Of a stretch of 64,000 nt of DNA, positions 12,451-23,704 are shown piece by piece; position 1 is the stretch's first letter, and every line of letters starts with the position of its first letter. The notes under the pieces were generated by a model, which was not told where the DNA came from, ran no database searches, and saw only the letters and a program-made list of their open reading frames with translations. This stretch comes from Cucumis sativus (taxonomy: Eukaryota > Streptophyta > Magnoliopsida > Cucurbitales > Cucurbitaceae). The DNA lies in NCBI RefSeq assembly GCF_000004075.3, contig NC_026659.2:9325973-9389972 (forward strand), given 5' to 3'. Made by a program: the position numbers and the translations under genes.

Positions 12451-13990
12451 TTACCTTAATTTTTTTTGGTATTGCATAAGCATGCTTAGCTCGAAGCAAT
12501 TCTAAGTTGGGTGACCTCTTGAAAGTTTTTTTGACCAAGCATGCTGAAAAGATTCACTCTCGTAAACCTTTAAGATAAGTAAGACAAGTGAGAATGGTAT
12601 TATCAGGTTGTAGGAGAGTGTTGGGGATATGAATTTTGGAATGCGTAAATTGAAAAGAAAAGGAAAACAAAAGGTTCAATAAGATAGTCTTACTGCGGCT
12701 TCCGCCGCCACTCACCAGTCTTTATCGGTCTTGGTTTGGTGAGTTTAGGTGAGTGTTTTAGGTCTTTATTGTGAGATTTTAATACCTATTAAAGATTACT
12801 TAAGACACTAAATTAAGTTTATTATTAAAATTGATTTTGGCTACATGCCTTTAAAATGTCTCATTGGCAAAGCTTGAGGATTTAATTGGTGAGTTTTTCC
12901 ATCAAGGATGAGAGACTTTTTCAATCTCAAGTTTGGAAGGCTAAGGTAATTAAATTAATAATTTGATGGCAAAAATTGTTAATTTTGTACCAGTGGAATT
13001 GTGATTTCATTTGCAGCAAGAAATTTAGCATAACCTAAGGTAAGGTTCTTCTACTGGATTCCCAATTGATGGTTAGATTACGCTTTGGACATAATTAATA
13101 ATTTTATTAAGTAAAATTATTAATTATTTTCCTTATGTTTAGGTTAATTTGAGAAATTTTCCCACAAAATGTTGAATTGGTTTCAACCTTGATAAGTTAA
13201 TTTGGAAGAATTTTTGGATGTTGGCCATTTTAATTTTATTAATTAAAAATTATTGAAAATTTATTTACTGTTTAGGAACATGTTATTTGAAATTTTTTTA
13301 TTGTCAGCAAAGAAACATTTTTTTTTTTTTGCTAATCTCTCAAGTAAGAGATTCTGTTACTAGACCTTCGAATGTAAATTTAAGAGGCTACATGTATTTA
13401 CCAATCATGCATTGATGGTAGCTAAAATGCATATTGAGGTGTTGTCTGATGTTATATGATGATTATGCATGCTTTATGAGTTACATGATTATGAACTGTT
13501 ATGACTGATGATTCATAGTTTGTTAATGTTGATTGTTACATGCTTTTTGGATTGTGGTGATTGTTAATTTTGGCTATTAGGATGTGTACCTACATGAATA
13601 GTGTCCCTCGGGATCATCTTCTTTCATAGATCTCTGACTGTGTGCGTTTGACGAAACCATCAGTTTGTCATGTCATGTTTTATGAGTGGTCCAACGGGAT
13701 TACTTCACGACCCGATATCATGATTGTTTCTTCGGGATCACCAGACTAATGAGTGTTCCTACGAGATCACTAAATTGCGTGTATTCCATCGATCACACGA
13801 TAGTACCAATACCTAATAATGGAAAGTTAATAGATCATCTAGCAGTGCTAGTAGTGAGTCTCTTACTGGATATATGTTTATACTCACCATTTTTCTATGT
13901 TTAATATTTCAGACAAAGGTAGAGGAAATGGTAAGCTGGTGAGCGACAAGAAGGACCTGTGACATGCCATATATTGTCACACCCTGCCCC
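12451..13990 (+). mobile_element. degenerate gypsy LTR-like segment
   Basis: Contains landmarks shared with the LTRs at 8120-9651 and 9652-11574. These are short 'gggatca/cgagatcac' repeats (about 13600-13770), GAGTCTCTTACTGGATATATG followed by TTTATACTCACC (about 13855-13888), and ATTTCAGACAAAGGTAGAGG (about 13905-13925), the usual order near an LTR 3' end. Boundaries and target duplication were not found, and no protein is encoded. Low confidence in extent. Confidence 0.45.
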
Positions 13991-14149
13991 ACACTTTGAT
14001 TTTTTTGGTACACATAGTTTAGATTTGGCTATCCAATAGCCCAACGATTTTTTTTCACGATCTTTTTTATTTGGAATAACCAAATAATAATTTGAAAAAA
14101 ATTAAAAAATAGATTTTTTATATTTGGTACTCAATCTTGAACCAAATAC

Positions 14150-14290
14150 AGTTTGAAAAAAAAAACCGCAAAAAAAGAGAAAAAGACATGGAAAGAAAAA
14201 AAAGAAGAAAAAAAGACGATGGAAAGAAGAAAAAAAAGATAGAACAAGAGAGAAGAAAGACTATGAAATGAAAGGACAAACATGAAATAA
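14150..14290. repeat. polypurine (GA) low-complexity tract
   Basis: About 130 bp, almost entirely A and G on the plus strand. The apparent reading frame on the minus strand is low complexity and not a gene. Confidence 0.8.
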
Positions 14291-14417
14291 TTTTTTTAAA
14301 ATGGATAGTTGCAAATTTAGTAATTAGATTCAAATAATTAAGTATATAACAACATTATAAAAAATTTACAAATATAGCAAAATTTGTCAAATTCTATCAA
14401 TGATATAAGTCTATCAC

Positions 14418-14698
14418 TATTAACAATAAAAGTAGTTAGACTGTTATTTTCTGTTGTATTAGTTAATCTGTTATTTTCTGTTGTATTAGTTGTATTAGTT
14501 AATATGTTATTTTCTGTTGTATTAGTTAATCTGTTATTTTCTGTTGTATTAGTTGTATTAGTTAATCTGTTAGACAGTTATCAGTTGCTGCCAAGCAACT
14601 ATAAATACCAAGCTTGGTTGATGTAAATATCTTGACATACAGAAATAAAGAATTTACTGCAGTCAGTAAATTTTCTCCCAAATTCTGCTTTTCTGTTA
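14418..14698 (+). repeat. copia 5' LTR
   Basis: 281 bp, TATTAACAATAAAAG to TTCTGTTA. The first half is a tandem array of 'ctgttattttctgttgtatta' plus 'gttgtattagttaat' units, which accounts for about 50 bp more than in the 3' LTR. TATAAATA at 14600-14607 and AATAAA at 14644-14649 are a plausible TATA box and poly(A) signal. Confidence 0.9.
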
Positions 14699-14710
14699 TG
14701 GTATCAGAGC
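14699..14710 (+). other. primer-binding site (initiator tRNA-Met type)
   Basis: TGGTATCAGAGC starts directly after the 5' LTR. This is the standard plant retrotransposon PBS complementary to the 3' end of initiator methionyl-tRNA. Confidence 0.9.
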
Positions 14711-14773
14711 GATTTCCGCAAAGAAGTTGCAGAATAAAACCCGAACGTCCTTACCCTCGTGCAGTCTACAGTA

Positions 14774-15670
14774 ATGACGACACCTGAGAGTTCGACGTCC
14801 GGCAGCTCCAACTACTCAGTTCCGATTACCTCTTCTGATCTTGACGCCCAACTAAATCCCTTCATGCTTCATCATTCCATCACTCCAACCACCAACCTTG
14901 TTTCTACACCATTGGCAGGATCGAACAACTACTCATCATGGAGTAGAGCAATGATGCTGGCCTTATCTGGAAAGAACAAAGTTGGGTTCATCACCGGCCT
15001 GATCAAGAAACCTTCAGAAGGTAATCTATTATCCGCTTGGAAATGCAACAATGATGTGATAGCTTCTTGGATTATCAACTCTATTTCAAAAGAGATAGCA
15101 GCAAGCCTCGTTTATAATGGAAACGTAAAGGAAATATGGGATGAATTGAAAGAAAGGTACAAACAGTCCAATGGACCTCACATATACCAGTTACGAAAGG
15201 ACCTAGTAACCACTACACAAGGAAGTTTATCAGTTGAAATATACTATGCAAAAATCACCACTATATGGCAGGAACTTGTGGAATATCGTCCCATGGATGA
15301 ATGCACTTGTGAAGGATCAAAGAAAATGATCGATTTCTTGAATGCAGAATTCGTAATGATCTTTCTCATGGGATTAAATGAATCCTATTCGCAAATTAGA
15401 GCCCAAATTTTGTTGATTGATCCTTTACCTCCCATAAATAGAGTCTTTTCTCTAATCATCCAAGAAGAAAGACAAAGATCCATTGGATCTTCACCCTCCA
15501 TTGAGAGCATCACATTGATGGCTAACTCTGAAAGAAGATTTTCTTCTGATAAATCCAAGAAGAAAGATACAAGACCTATATGCTCCAACTGTGGCTATAA
15601 AGGACACACTGCTGACAAATGCTACAAGTTACATGGCTACCCACCGGACATAGACTTGCCAACACAATAA
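14774..15670 (+). CDS. copia Gag (nucleocapsid) region
   Basis: Structural Gag of the copia element, packaging its RNA in cytoplasmic particles. The ATG at 14774 (MTTPESSTSG) is the first in frame after the PBS. The N-terminal block contains LVSTPLAGSNNYSSWSRAM, typical of plant copia Gag, then the UBN2-type region (WDELKERYKQSNGPHIYQL). A CCHC zinc knuckle CSNCGYKGHTADKC (about 15583-15624) is followed by the expected LHGYP. The frame hits TAA at 15668-15670. The homologous continuation to protease is in the next frame from about 15640, so one indel separates Gag from Pol. Confidence 0.88.
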   Translation: MTTPESSTSGSSNYSVPITSSDLDAQLNPFMLHHSITPTTNLVSTPLAGSNNYSSWSRAMMLALSGKNKVGFITGLIKKPSEGNLLSAWKCNNDVIASWIINSISKEIAASLVYNGNVKEIWDELKERYKQSNGPHIYQLRKDLVTTTQGSLSVEIYYAKITTIWQELVEYRPMDECTCEGSKKMIDFLNAEFVMIFLMGLNESYSQIRAQILLIDPLPPINRVFSLIIQEERQRSIGSSPSIESITLMANSERRFSSDKSKKKDTRPICSNCGYKGHTADKCYKLHGYPPDIDLPTQ

Positions 15671-16188
15671 TTTGTCCATCAAAGACAGACAACACAATCC
15701 AAGATGGAAATGACAAAGTGACAGAAGTTTCTAAGAGGAATCAATCTGCCTTTTTTGCTAGTCTCAACAGTGATCAATATACACAGCTTCTGGGCATGCT
15801 TCAAACTCATCTCAACACACCTCAAAATGGTGAGAATTTCAAAAATGAGACTACACACATAGCAGGTACTTGCCTCTCTAACTCACTCAATGATCCCTTA
15901 ACATGGATCATTGACTCTGGTGCTTCCTCACATATTTGCCATGACAAGTTTATGTTTACAAATCTCTATAGCGCCCAGAATATGTTTGTTATTTTGCCCA
16001 CTAAGACTCGTCTAAAGGTTGAGCATATAGGAGATGTTTTCATATCAAATGATCTAGTCCTGAAAGATGTACTTTATATTCCTGACTTCAAGTATAACCT
16101 GCTGTCAGTAAGTACTCTCCTCAAGGATGACAAATTTGCCATATCATTTGCTGATTCTAATTGTCTTATTCAGGACAAGTGCTTTTGA
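15640..16188 (+). pseudogene. copia protease segment of Pol (frame 2)
   Basis: Aspartic protease that would process the Gag-Pol polyprotein. The active-site motif WIIDSGASSHIC (about 15904-15939) is intact, followed by the usual LKDVLYIPDFKYNLLSVS block (about 16060-16110). The frame terminates at 16188; Pol continues in a third frame from about 16170. No separate start is expected, because this is normally one polyprotein with Gag. Confidence 0.88.
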
Positions 16189-17012
16189 AAACGATTGGGA
16201 AGGCTGAATTAACTAATGGGCTCTACCTACTCAGAATGAAAAATGAAAGAGTTAATTGCATTCAGCACACTGCACTAATGTGTAAAGTCTCGGCCTCTAT
16301 GTGGCATAAACGGATGGGACATCCCTCTATCAGCAGAATAAAGGAGTTAGCTAAGATGATAGAAATTTCTGACTTTCCAAATTGTAAAGAAGTCTGCCAT
16401 ATTTGTCCCTTAGCTAAACAAAGACGTCTCTCTTTTCCTATATTGAATAACATTGCTGAAAATATATTTGATCTTATACATTGTGACATATGGGGTCCTT
16501 TCAAAACCCCAACACATGCTGGTCATTCATATTTTGCCACCATTGTAGATGATAAATCTAGATACACTTGGGTATATCTTTTGAAACATAAGAGTGATAT
16601 CCTACAAGTTATTCCTAGATTTTTCAAGTTAATTGAAACCCAATTTTCAAAAGTCATCAAGGTCTTTCGATCTGACAATGCTCCTGAGTTGAATTTCAGG
16701 GATCTTTTTGCCAAAACTGGAACAACTCATCAATTCTCGTGTGCTTACACTCCTCAACAAAATTCAGTAGTGGAAAGAAAACACCAACACCTTCTTAACG
16801 TAGCAAGAGCATTGATGTTCCAATCAAAGGTTCCTCTTATCTTTTGGGGAGAATGTGTTCTGAGTGCTGCATACTTGATCAACAGAACGCCTATGGTATT
16901 ACTATCAAATAACACTCCCTTTGCTGCTCTATTCAAGAAGAAAGCAGATTACAACATCATTAAGACCTTCGGGTGTCTTGCCTATGCCTCTACCCCCAGT
17001 AAACAGATCTAA
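16170..17012 (+). pseudogene. copia integrase segment of Pol (frame 3)
   Basis: GAG-pre-integrase domain (MWHKRMGHPSISRIKEL with H...H and later CHIC, about 16300-16410), then the integrase core. The DDE residues are visible: D in HCDIWGP, D in FRSDNAPE and E in VVERKHQHLL, followed by INRTPM. It would insert the cDNA into chromosomes. The frame ends at 17010-17012, in the 'FGCLAYAS' region. The Pol frame resumes in another register at about 16985, so a single indel lies near 16990. Confidence 0.9.
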
Positions 17013-18588
17013 GTTTGATCCTAGAGCACAACCTTGTGTTTTTATGGGGTTCCCACCAGGCATCAAAGGATACAGATTATATGACATAGCCAAGAGAAAG
17101 TTCTTTATATCTAGGGATGTCCTATTCTTTGAAGAACTATTTCCCTTTCATTCTATCAAAGAAAAGGACATTCCGATCTCCCATGACTTCCTTGAGCAAT
17201 TCGTCATACCATGCCCTCTATTTGATTGCCTAGAAAAGGAAGATAGTATTGATGCAAGACCTACGACAGAGGATAGCCCTGAAGACAGCCACGGTGTTGA
17301 TGATCAAAATCCACATATCAGTAACTCAGAAGAAACCAGTAACACTGACCAAGAACCAATTCCCATCATGACCAGAAAATCCTCCCGACCACACCACCCA
17401 CCATCTTACCTAAAAGACTTCTATTGCAACCTCACCTCCCAAAATTCAACTCCCTTTCCCCTTAACCAATACCTCTCCTATAATGCCTATTCCCAACACC
17501 ATAAGAACTATATGTTCAATGTTACCTCCATCTATGAACCCACATATTATCACCAAGCCGTGAAACATCAGACTTGGAGAAAAGCTATGGCTGAGGAAAT
17601 AGAAGCCATGGAAAGAACCAATACATGGACAATTGTATCCATTCCAAAGGATCATCACACCGTTGGCAGCAAATGGGTGTACAAAGTAAAGTGCAAACCG
17701 GATGGTACCATTGATAGATACAAGGCAAGACTTGTAGCAAAGGGCTATAACCAACAAGAGGGAATTGATTTTTTGGATACCTTTTCACCAGTGGCGAAAA
17801 TAAGCACTGTGAAGATATTCTTAGCTCTTGCCACATCCTATAATTGGTCCATTAGCCAAATGGACATAAATAATGCCTTCCTCAATGGAGACTTATTTGA
17901 AGAAGTGCACATGACCCTACCATTGGGTTATCAAGTCTCTCAAGTACCAGACAAAGGAGAGAAATTGGCTTGTAAACTAAATAAGTCCATTTACGGTCTT
18001 AAACAAGCATCAAGGCAATGGTTCCTAAAATTTGCAGCAGCAATATCCTCACATGGTTTCATCCAATCCAAGGCTGATTACTCCTTATTTACTAAGGGGA
18101 ATGGAAGCACCTTTGTAGCATTATTAGTATATGTTGATGACATATTACTAACAGGACCATCTCCTTCGAATATCAACTCAGTCAAAGATTCTTTGAAGGC
18201 ACACTTCAAATTAAAGGACCTAGGACAAGCAAGATACTTCTTGGGTCTAGAATTATCAAGATCTGAACGAGGACTTATGCTCTCCCAAAGAAAATATTGT
18301 CTTCAAATCCTAGAAGATACTGGTTTTCTTGATTCTAAACCAGTTGTAGCACCTATGGATCCTAATCTGAAGCTATGTAAATCTGAAGGAGAACAACTGA
18401 CTGAGGAAGACGCCACTTGCTATAGAAGATTAATTGGCAGACTGATATACTTACAAATATCCAGACCTGATATTTGCTTCTCTGTTCACCGCTTAAGCCA
18501 ATTTCTGCATAAACCTACTAAACATCACCTAGATGCTGCTCATCACCTATTGAAGTACCTCAAAGGTTCCCAGGACAAGGTGTTTTAA
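16985..18588 (+). pseudogene. copia reverse transcriptase segment of Pol
   Basis: Begins with the integrase C-terminal region (CVFMGFPPGIKGYRLYD), then a variable linker. The RT follows: WRKAMAEEIEAMERTNTW, KWVYKVK, RYKARLVAKGYNQ, DTFSPVAK, DINNAFLNGDL, YGLKQASRQW and the catalytic YVDDILLTG (about 18130-18156). The palm aspartates are present. It continues into RLIGRLIYLQISRPDI. TAA at 18586-18588 follows a frame change near 18570; the RNase H part is in the next frame. The ATG at 16921 is fortuitous. Confidence 0.92.
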
Positions 18589-19091
18589 TAAAACCTATTG
18601 ATTCGTTTCACTTAAAAGCCTTCGTTGATGCTGATTGGGGATCGTGCCTTGACACTAGAAGATCGGTCACAGGGTTCTGCATCTTCCTAGGGGATTCCAT
18701 CATCTCCTGGAAATCTAAGAAACAACCAACCGTCTCAAGGTCCTCTGCAGAAGCTGAATATAGAGCCTTAGCATCAGTCACCAGTGAGCTAGTATGGATC
18801 ACACAGCTCCTTACTGATTTTAAAATAAAGACCTTGATGCCAACCACTGTTTTCTGTGATAATCAAGCAGCCATTGCTATTGCTTCGAATCCGACATTTC
18901 ATGAACGGACAAAACACATAGAAATTGATTGTCATTTTGTTCGAGACAAAATAGTTGAAGGATTTCTAAAGGTTTTACCTATCAACACTAGCCTACAACT
19001 AGCTGATATGTTCACTAAAGCACTACCTTCATCTACCTTAAACAGACATATATCCAAGTTGGGAATGAAAGACATTCATCGTCCAACTTGA
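18572..19091 (+). pseudogene. copia RNase H segment of Pol
   Basis: RNase H acidic residues are visible in AFVDADWG, SSAEAEYRAL and FCDNQAAIAIA, followed by KHIEIDCHFVRDK and ADMFTKALP, the standard copia C-terminus. The stop TGA is at 19089-19091, immediately before the polypurine tract. It is in a different frame from the RT part because of an indel near 18572. No start of its own is expected. Confidence 0.9.
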
Positions 19092-19098
19092 GGGGGAG
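19088..19098 (+). other. polypurine tract of the copia element
   Basis: TTGAGGGGGAG directly precedes the 3' LTR and overlaps the pol stop codon, as usual for plus-strand priming in copia elements. Confidence 0.85.
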
Positions 19099-19329
19099 TA
19101 TTAACAATAAAAGTAGTTAGACTGTTATTTTCTGTTGTATTAGTTGTATTAGTTAATATGTTATTTTCTGTTGTATTAGTTGTATTAGTTAATCTGTTAG
19201 ACAGTTATCAGTTGCTGCCAAGCATCTATAAATACCAAGCTTGGTTGATGTAAATATCTTTGACATACAGAAATAAAGAATTTACTGCAGTCAGTAAATC
19301 TTTTCTCCCAAATTCTGCTTCTTCTGTTA
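19099..19329 (+). repeat. copia 3' LTR
   Basis: 231 bp, TATTAACAATAAAAG to TTCTGTTA; TATAAATA at 19227-19234. It differs from the 5' LTR by fewer internal tandem units and a few single-base indels or substitutions. Confidence 0.9.
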
Positions 19330-19334
19330 ATCAC

Positions 19335-20329
19335 CGATAGACCATGTTGTAAATATTGGTCTATCACTAATAAATCATATGAGTCTATCAGCGATAACTT
19401 TGCTATATTTGCATTTTTTTTAATGTTACTATATCCTTAATTATTATTTCTCAAATGGTCATCTATTACAATTATCCTAAAAAAATAACGAGTTTCATGG
19501 ACTATTCTATTTTGTTACGTGGGCCATAAACATTTTATTTGATTTATTATATTTATAAAAATTAACCATAAAACAAGACTTTTGTTTTTCGTTTGAGATG
19601 GAATGAATTAACAAATATGTATTCAGTAGATAATTTCTATTTAAAAAAATATCTTTTCAAAGTATTTAATTTACCTAGTCAGAATTCTGAAATAATATAT
19701 ATTTTTTGTATTTTTATTGTATGGGTACAGTGAATTTTAAATTTTAAAATGTTATTAAATGTAGTATTTGATGAGGCGAAATTTGTTGGCAAATTAAAAA
19801 GAAAAATCAATATTGTTTTTTAAAACATTGACTTTGGACAAATGAGGAATATGAAAAATAAAAAATGGGCTTAGTGGTTTTTAGATTTTAATTTCTTCTC
19901 TCTCAAGATCTCTTTGCTAAAAATGACCTTAGGAATATGAAGCTTTTAAGATTTAAACATTTTAAATAGGTAACATCAAAAACTAAGAAAGTTATCTATA
20001 ACAATAACAATAATAAAAATACGACTAAAAGTTTAGAGAACGGTAAAAACTAAGAAAATTATCTATAACAATGATAATAAAAAAATACGACTAAAAGTTT
20101 TAAGAAATGACAAGAGAGCTCGAGAGAAAGATAGAGAACTCAGAGAGTGATGAGAGAAAAAGTGAGTCTTTTTTCTATGTATTTATTAAGGGAAAAAAAG
20201 AATTTTTTCCCTTCCAAACTTGTATTTGGTAAATTGAAATAATATTTATAAGTATAACAAAATTTTAAGGTCAATCAATGATAGACATGGTTAGACTCTA
20301 ATAGATATCCATCCATGTCTATTATATCT
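19335..20329. other. AT-rich intergenic DNA
   Basis: 19335-19490 is the right half of the dispersed repeat split by the copia insertion. A short direct duplication with 'aactaagaaaattatctataacaat' and 'aatacgactaaaagttt' lies at about 19980-20100. Nothing gene-like was recognised. Confidence 0.5.
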
Positions 20330-20653
20330 CTACAACAAAAATGGTATATGACGACAGTTATTTTCTGTCACGAATAAAATCCGTGACAGTTATTTACAGT
20401 CATAGTATTGGAAAGTCATGAAAAGTCTTTACATGACAGTTTTCAAAAACTGTCGCAATAAGTTTTTTCATGACAGAAAATAAATGTCGTTAATTACTAT
20501 TTTATGACAATAAATAATTGTCATCATTTGCCTATTAATGACAATTAAACAAATGTCGCAAATTTGTTTATTATGACATTTTTGAATTGTCAAGGATATG
20601 TCAATCCTGACAGTTCTTTTAAAAATAAATGTCATCTTTTCGAAATTGAAGAC
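20330..20653. mobile_element. left subterminal region of an older CACTA element
   Basis: Begins CTACAACAAAAATGG, a degraded form of the CACTA TIR at 23708 (CACTAGTACAAAAGTGG). It continues with the same subterminal motif array: repeated GACGACAGT, ACTGTC, TGACA and ATGTCGT in both orientations. Non-coding. The array resumes at 22971 after an inserted LTR. Confidence 0.65.
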
Positions 20654-22970
20654 TGTAAGCCACTATTTTTACTCACCAATATTTTTTTTTAAAAATAATA
20701 TTAGTAATAATTGCTAAACTTTTATTTATTTATTTATTGAAAAAAAAGGTAATAACATAATATCTTATAACATCTCATTTTTTTATTTTAAGAAATAAAA
20801 ATAAATCAATTTATTTTAAATAAAGTATTTAATATCACATTTACCTTATTTGTACTATTTTAGGAAAAAAAATAAATGAATTTGTTTTAAAAAATATTCT
20901 AATATCAATTTTGACTTATTTAAATCATTTTATGAAAAAATGAAAATCAATTTTAAATAAACGTATTTCAATACTTATTTGATGTATTAATTTACTTTTC
21001 ACAAAATTCAAAATATCTCATTTAATTTATTTTAGAAAAATAAAAATTTGTTTTATTAATATAATATCAAAATTTGATTTTATTCTTATTAGTTTTTCTT
21101 AATTTGTAGTACACTCCATCTATAAATAGGGGCCTTTGTCATTTGAGAAGAGAGAAAAGTTTTTTGAGGAGAAAATTTTGTTACAAAAGGTCACCGAGAA
21201 AGTGTTAGAGAAATTTTTTTAGAAAATCTCTACCATTTGAAAGAAAAAAAAACTTTTGCAAAAGGTGGATATTTTTATTTATTTATTCTTGGTTTCTTTT
21301 ACTTTCATTGTTATTATTTTTTTTAGAAAAAAATCTTAATCTTTTTCTTCTCCCAAAAAATAGAGAAAAAAAAAGACAGACTTTTTTTATCTTTATTTTA
21401 TTCTCTTTAAATATATATATATAAAACGAAAATTTCATTTATTTATTATTATTAATATATTTTTATTGTTATTAATGTTTTTTTATAAAAATTTCTGTTT
21501 TTCTTCTTTTTAACTTTATTACTGTTTTTAACTTCTAAAAACTTCTGTTTTTCTTCTGTTTTACTTTATTATTATGACTATAGCTTTCTATATATTTAAA
21601 ATTTTTAGTACTGATTTATTTATATAATTATTATTTATTTGTTATAATAATAATAATTATTATTATGGGTGGCAGCAAGACAACTTGGGGCCCCACCACT
21701 TTTTTTTTAAATAATCTTTTTCTTTCTCTTCTAATTCTTCTTCCTTTTATTTATTTTGTTTCTTTATTTCTTCTTTCCTTTTTCATTATTTATTTATTTC
21801 TTTCTTTCATTTCTTTCTTTCTTCTTTATTTTTATTTATTTATTTATTCATTTTCGTTATCTATCGTTGCTATTTCTTTTTTTTTCTTTTAAATTATTTT
21901 TATTGCATACATAATAATTATTCTTACGTAGTTTTAAACTTATGAATTTCTTTTTGCACTTTGCGATGTTACCATGACATTTTATATCAATTATTTTTTT
22001 TCTTCTTATATCGTATTTATCTTTACATTTTATCATTCTAAAAAAATCTGACGGTGAAATTAGAAATATCTGGAAGTCCGTTATTTTCAAATTCTTCAGG
22101 TGAGGGAATCGGTTCTTTGGGAGTCCAAGATCGATTCCTAATATTTTTTTAAAAAATCAAATCTTATCTTACTTGCTTAATCCGTCGTGTGATATATTTG
22201 ATTCCATTGTGCATTATTTCCTATTGATCTAATTTTGAAATATTTCTTAAATTTTCTTTTTTAACCGTTTAGAAATTTTTACTTTAAAACTATCCTTTTT
22301 AATTTTTTTAAAAAAAGTTTAACATATAAATATATATTTCATAAGTTTTCCCGAATCAACTTTTTAATAACTCACTTCTATTTCGCTAAAAAAAATTCCT
22401 ATGATGGAATCTAGAAAATTTGGGAGTCCAATTTCCTAGAATTCTTAAGGTGAGGGATCAATATCTTTGAGAGTTCGAGATTTGATTCCAAGAAAAAATA
22501 AATTTTATAAATATTTTTAAAAAATCTTTATTCGAAGACTAGCCCATGATCGACTTTGAAAAATTGTACTAATTTCTCATTTTCTTAAGGTGAGAAACTT
22601 TTCTCAATAAGTAGTCTTAATTAATGAAATATTATTCCATTTATTTTATGAGATCATTGCTTCAAATATTGGAGTAATGAGGGGTGAAATAAGACATTGG
22701 TTTAAAAATAAATTAAAAAATTTTTCAATTCAAAATTTGAAATTTGGCACCGTTTATCTAAATGAGTGTCGTGGGGTGCTAATGCCTTCCCCACACACAA
22801 ATGACTCCCGGACTCAACTCAATTTTTTCGCAGACCATTTTTTTAATTGTTTACTTTATTTCGGTGTCCAATCACACCGTAAAAAAGATTGGTGGCGACT
22901 CCTATTTTATTTTAAAATTAGCTCTTTTGAAGACGTCGGCCCTCCGCGTCGTCTCGGGCACGTGGCGACA
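20654..22970 (+). mobile_element. gypsy LTR (about 2.3 kb) nested in the CACTA element
   Basis: Starts TGTAAGCCACTATTTTTAC and ends GGGCACGTGGCGACA. The 3' part has TTGGTGGCGACTCC and CGTCGTCTCGGGCACGTG, as seen near the ends of plant gypsy LTRs. TATAAATAGG at 21121 is a likely promoter TATA. Homologous LTR copies occur at 37915-38530 (partial) and 56178-58314. No internal region adjoins it and no matching 5-bp duplication is visible (AAGAC versus ATGAT), so it is a solo LTR altered at an edge, or a recombinant. Local reading frames are low-complexity T-rich sequence. Confidence 0.7.
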
Positions 22971-23704
22971 ATGATAGTTTAAAAAGGTCACGAATTCGTA
23001 TTTTATGACAATTTTTCCTGTCAAATATATGTCAATCGTGATATTTTTTTTAGAAAATTAAATGTCATTGTTTTGCTATTGACGACATTTTTTTTCTGTC
23101 AAATATAGGGCAATCGTGACAGTTTTTTTTTATAACAAAAATGTCATTGATTTAATATTGACGACAATTATTGAGTGTAACGAATTCATATATTATGACA
23201 TTTATTTTCCTGTTGCAAATTTCTCAACTACTATCGCTTTTCCCTGTTCTCCTTGTCGCATTGCCATTACACGAACCATTTGAATGACAATAATGTTATA
23301 ATACATAACACCCATATAGAAACAAATGGTCGACACTTTAATATATATACGCTATAATACACTTCTTTGTAATATTTATACATTTCCAATCATGTTTGAA
23401 CAATTTACAAATATGAAATTACAACCCTTAATCAAAACTAGTGTAAATATCATCATAATACATATAACATGATTTTATACAAGCATAAACAATCAACCGG
23501 TAATCCTTCATCTATGAAAATATTATTTGTTTCTACAGTTTTCTGCATTCCTGATGTACTACTTGTTTCCTTTTGTTGCGAACTTACCTTGAAAAATAAG
23601 ATAGAAAATGAGATAATATTACTAAAGAACCATACTTAGCGTATAGTCAAATGAAAAATGGAAAAGAAGAAAAAATATATGACACCTATTGGATGATATT
23701 ATTT
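22971..23704. mobile_element. older CACTA element, subterminal array continued
   Basis: Repeats of ATTGACGACA, CTGTCAAATA and AATCGTGACAGT, followed by 'ccattacacgaaccatttga' and 'acacccatatagaaac'. This parallels 24040-24660 of the younger element segment by segment, so both belong to one family. No coding region. It is interrupted at 23705 by the younger element. Confidence 0.65.

Larger units (their letters stand above)
14413..19334 (+). mobile_element. Ty1/copia retrotransposon, nearly complete (TSD ATCAC)
   Basis: Two LTRs (14418-14698 and 19099-19329) bound gag-protease-integrase-RT-RNase H in copia order. The direct repeat ATCAC lies at 14413-14417 and 19330-19334. The PBS TGGTATCAGAGC immediately follows the 5' LTR and the polypurine tract TTGAGGGGGAG precedes the 3' LTR. 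LTR ends are TATTAACA...TTCTGTTA, i.e. TA...TA rather than TG...CA. The element is about 4.9 kb with short LTRs, in the size range of Ale/Retrofit-type copia (inference). It is inserted in a dispersed AT-rich repeat. The single gag-pol frame is split by about four frame changes, so it is not autonomous as assembled. LTR similarity suggests a recent insertion. Confidence 0.93.

Noticed and set aside
14118..14333. Phe/Ser-rich minus-strand frame
   Set aside because: Product of a polypurine tract; no complexity.
21665..21892. 75-codon hydrophobic frame that looks like a membrane protein
   Set aside because: T-rich low-complexity part of a gypsy LTR; the hydrophobicity follows from TTT/TTC/ATT codons.
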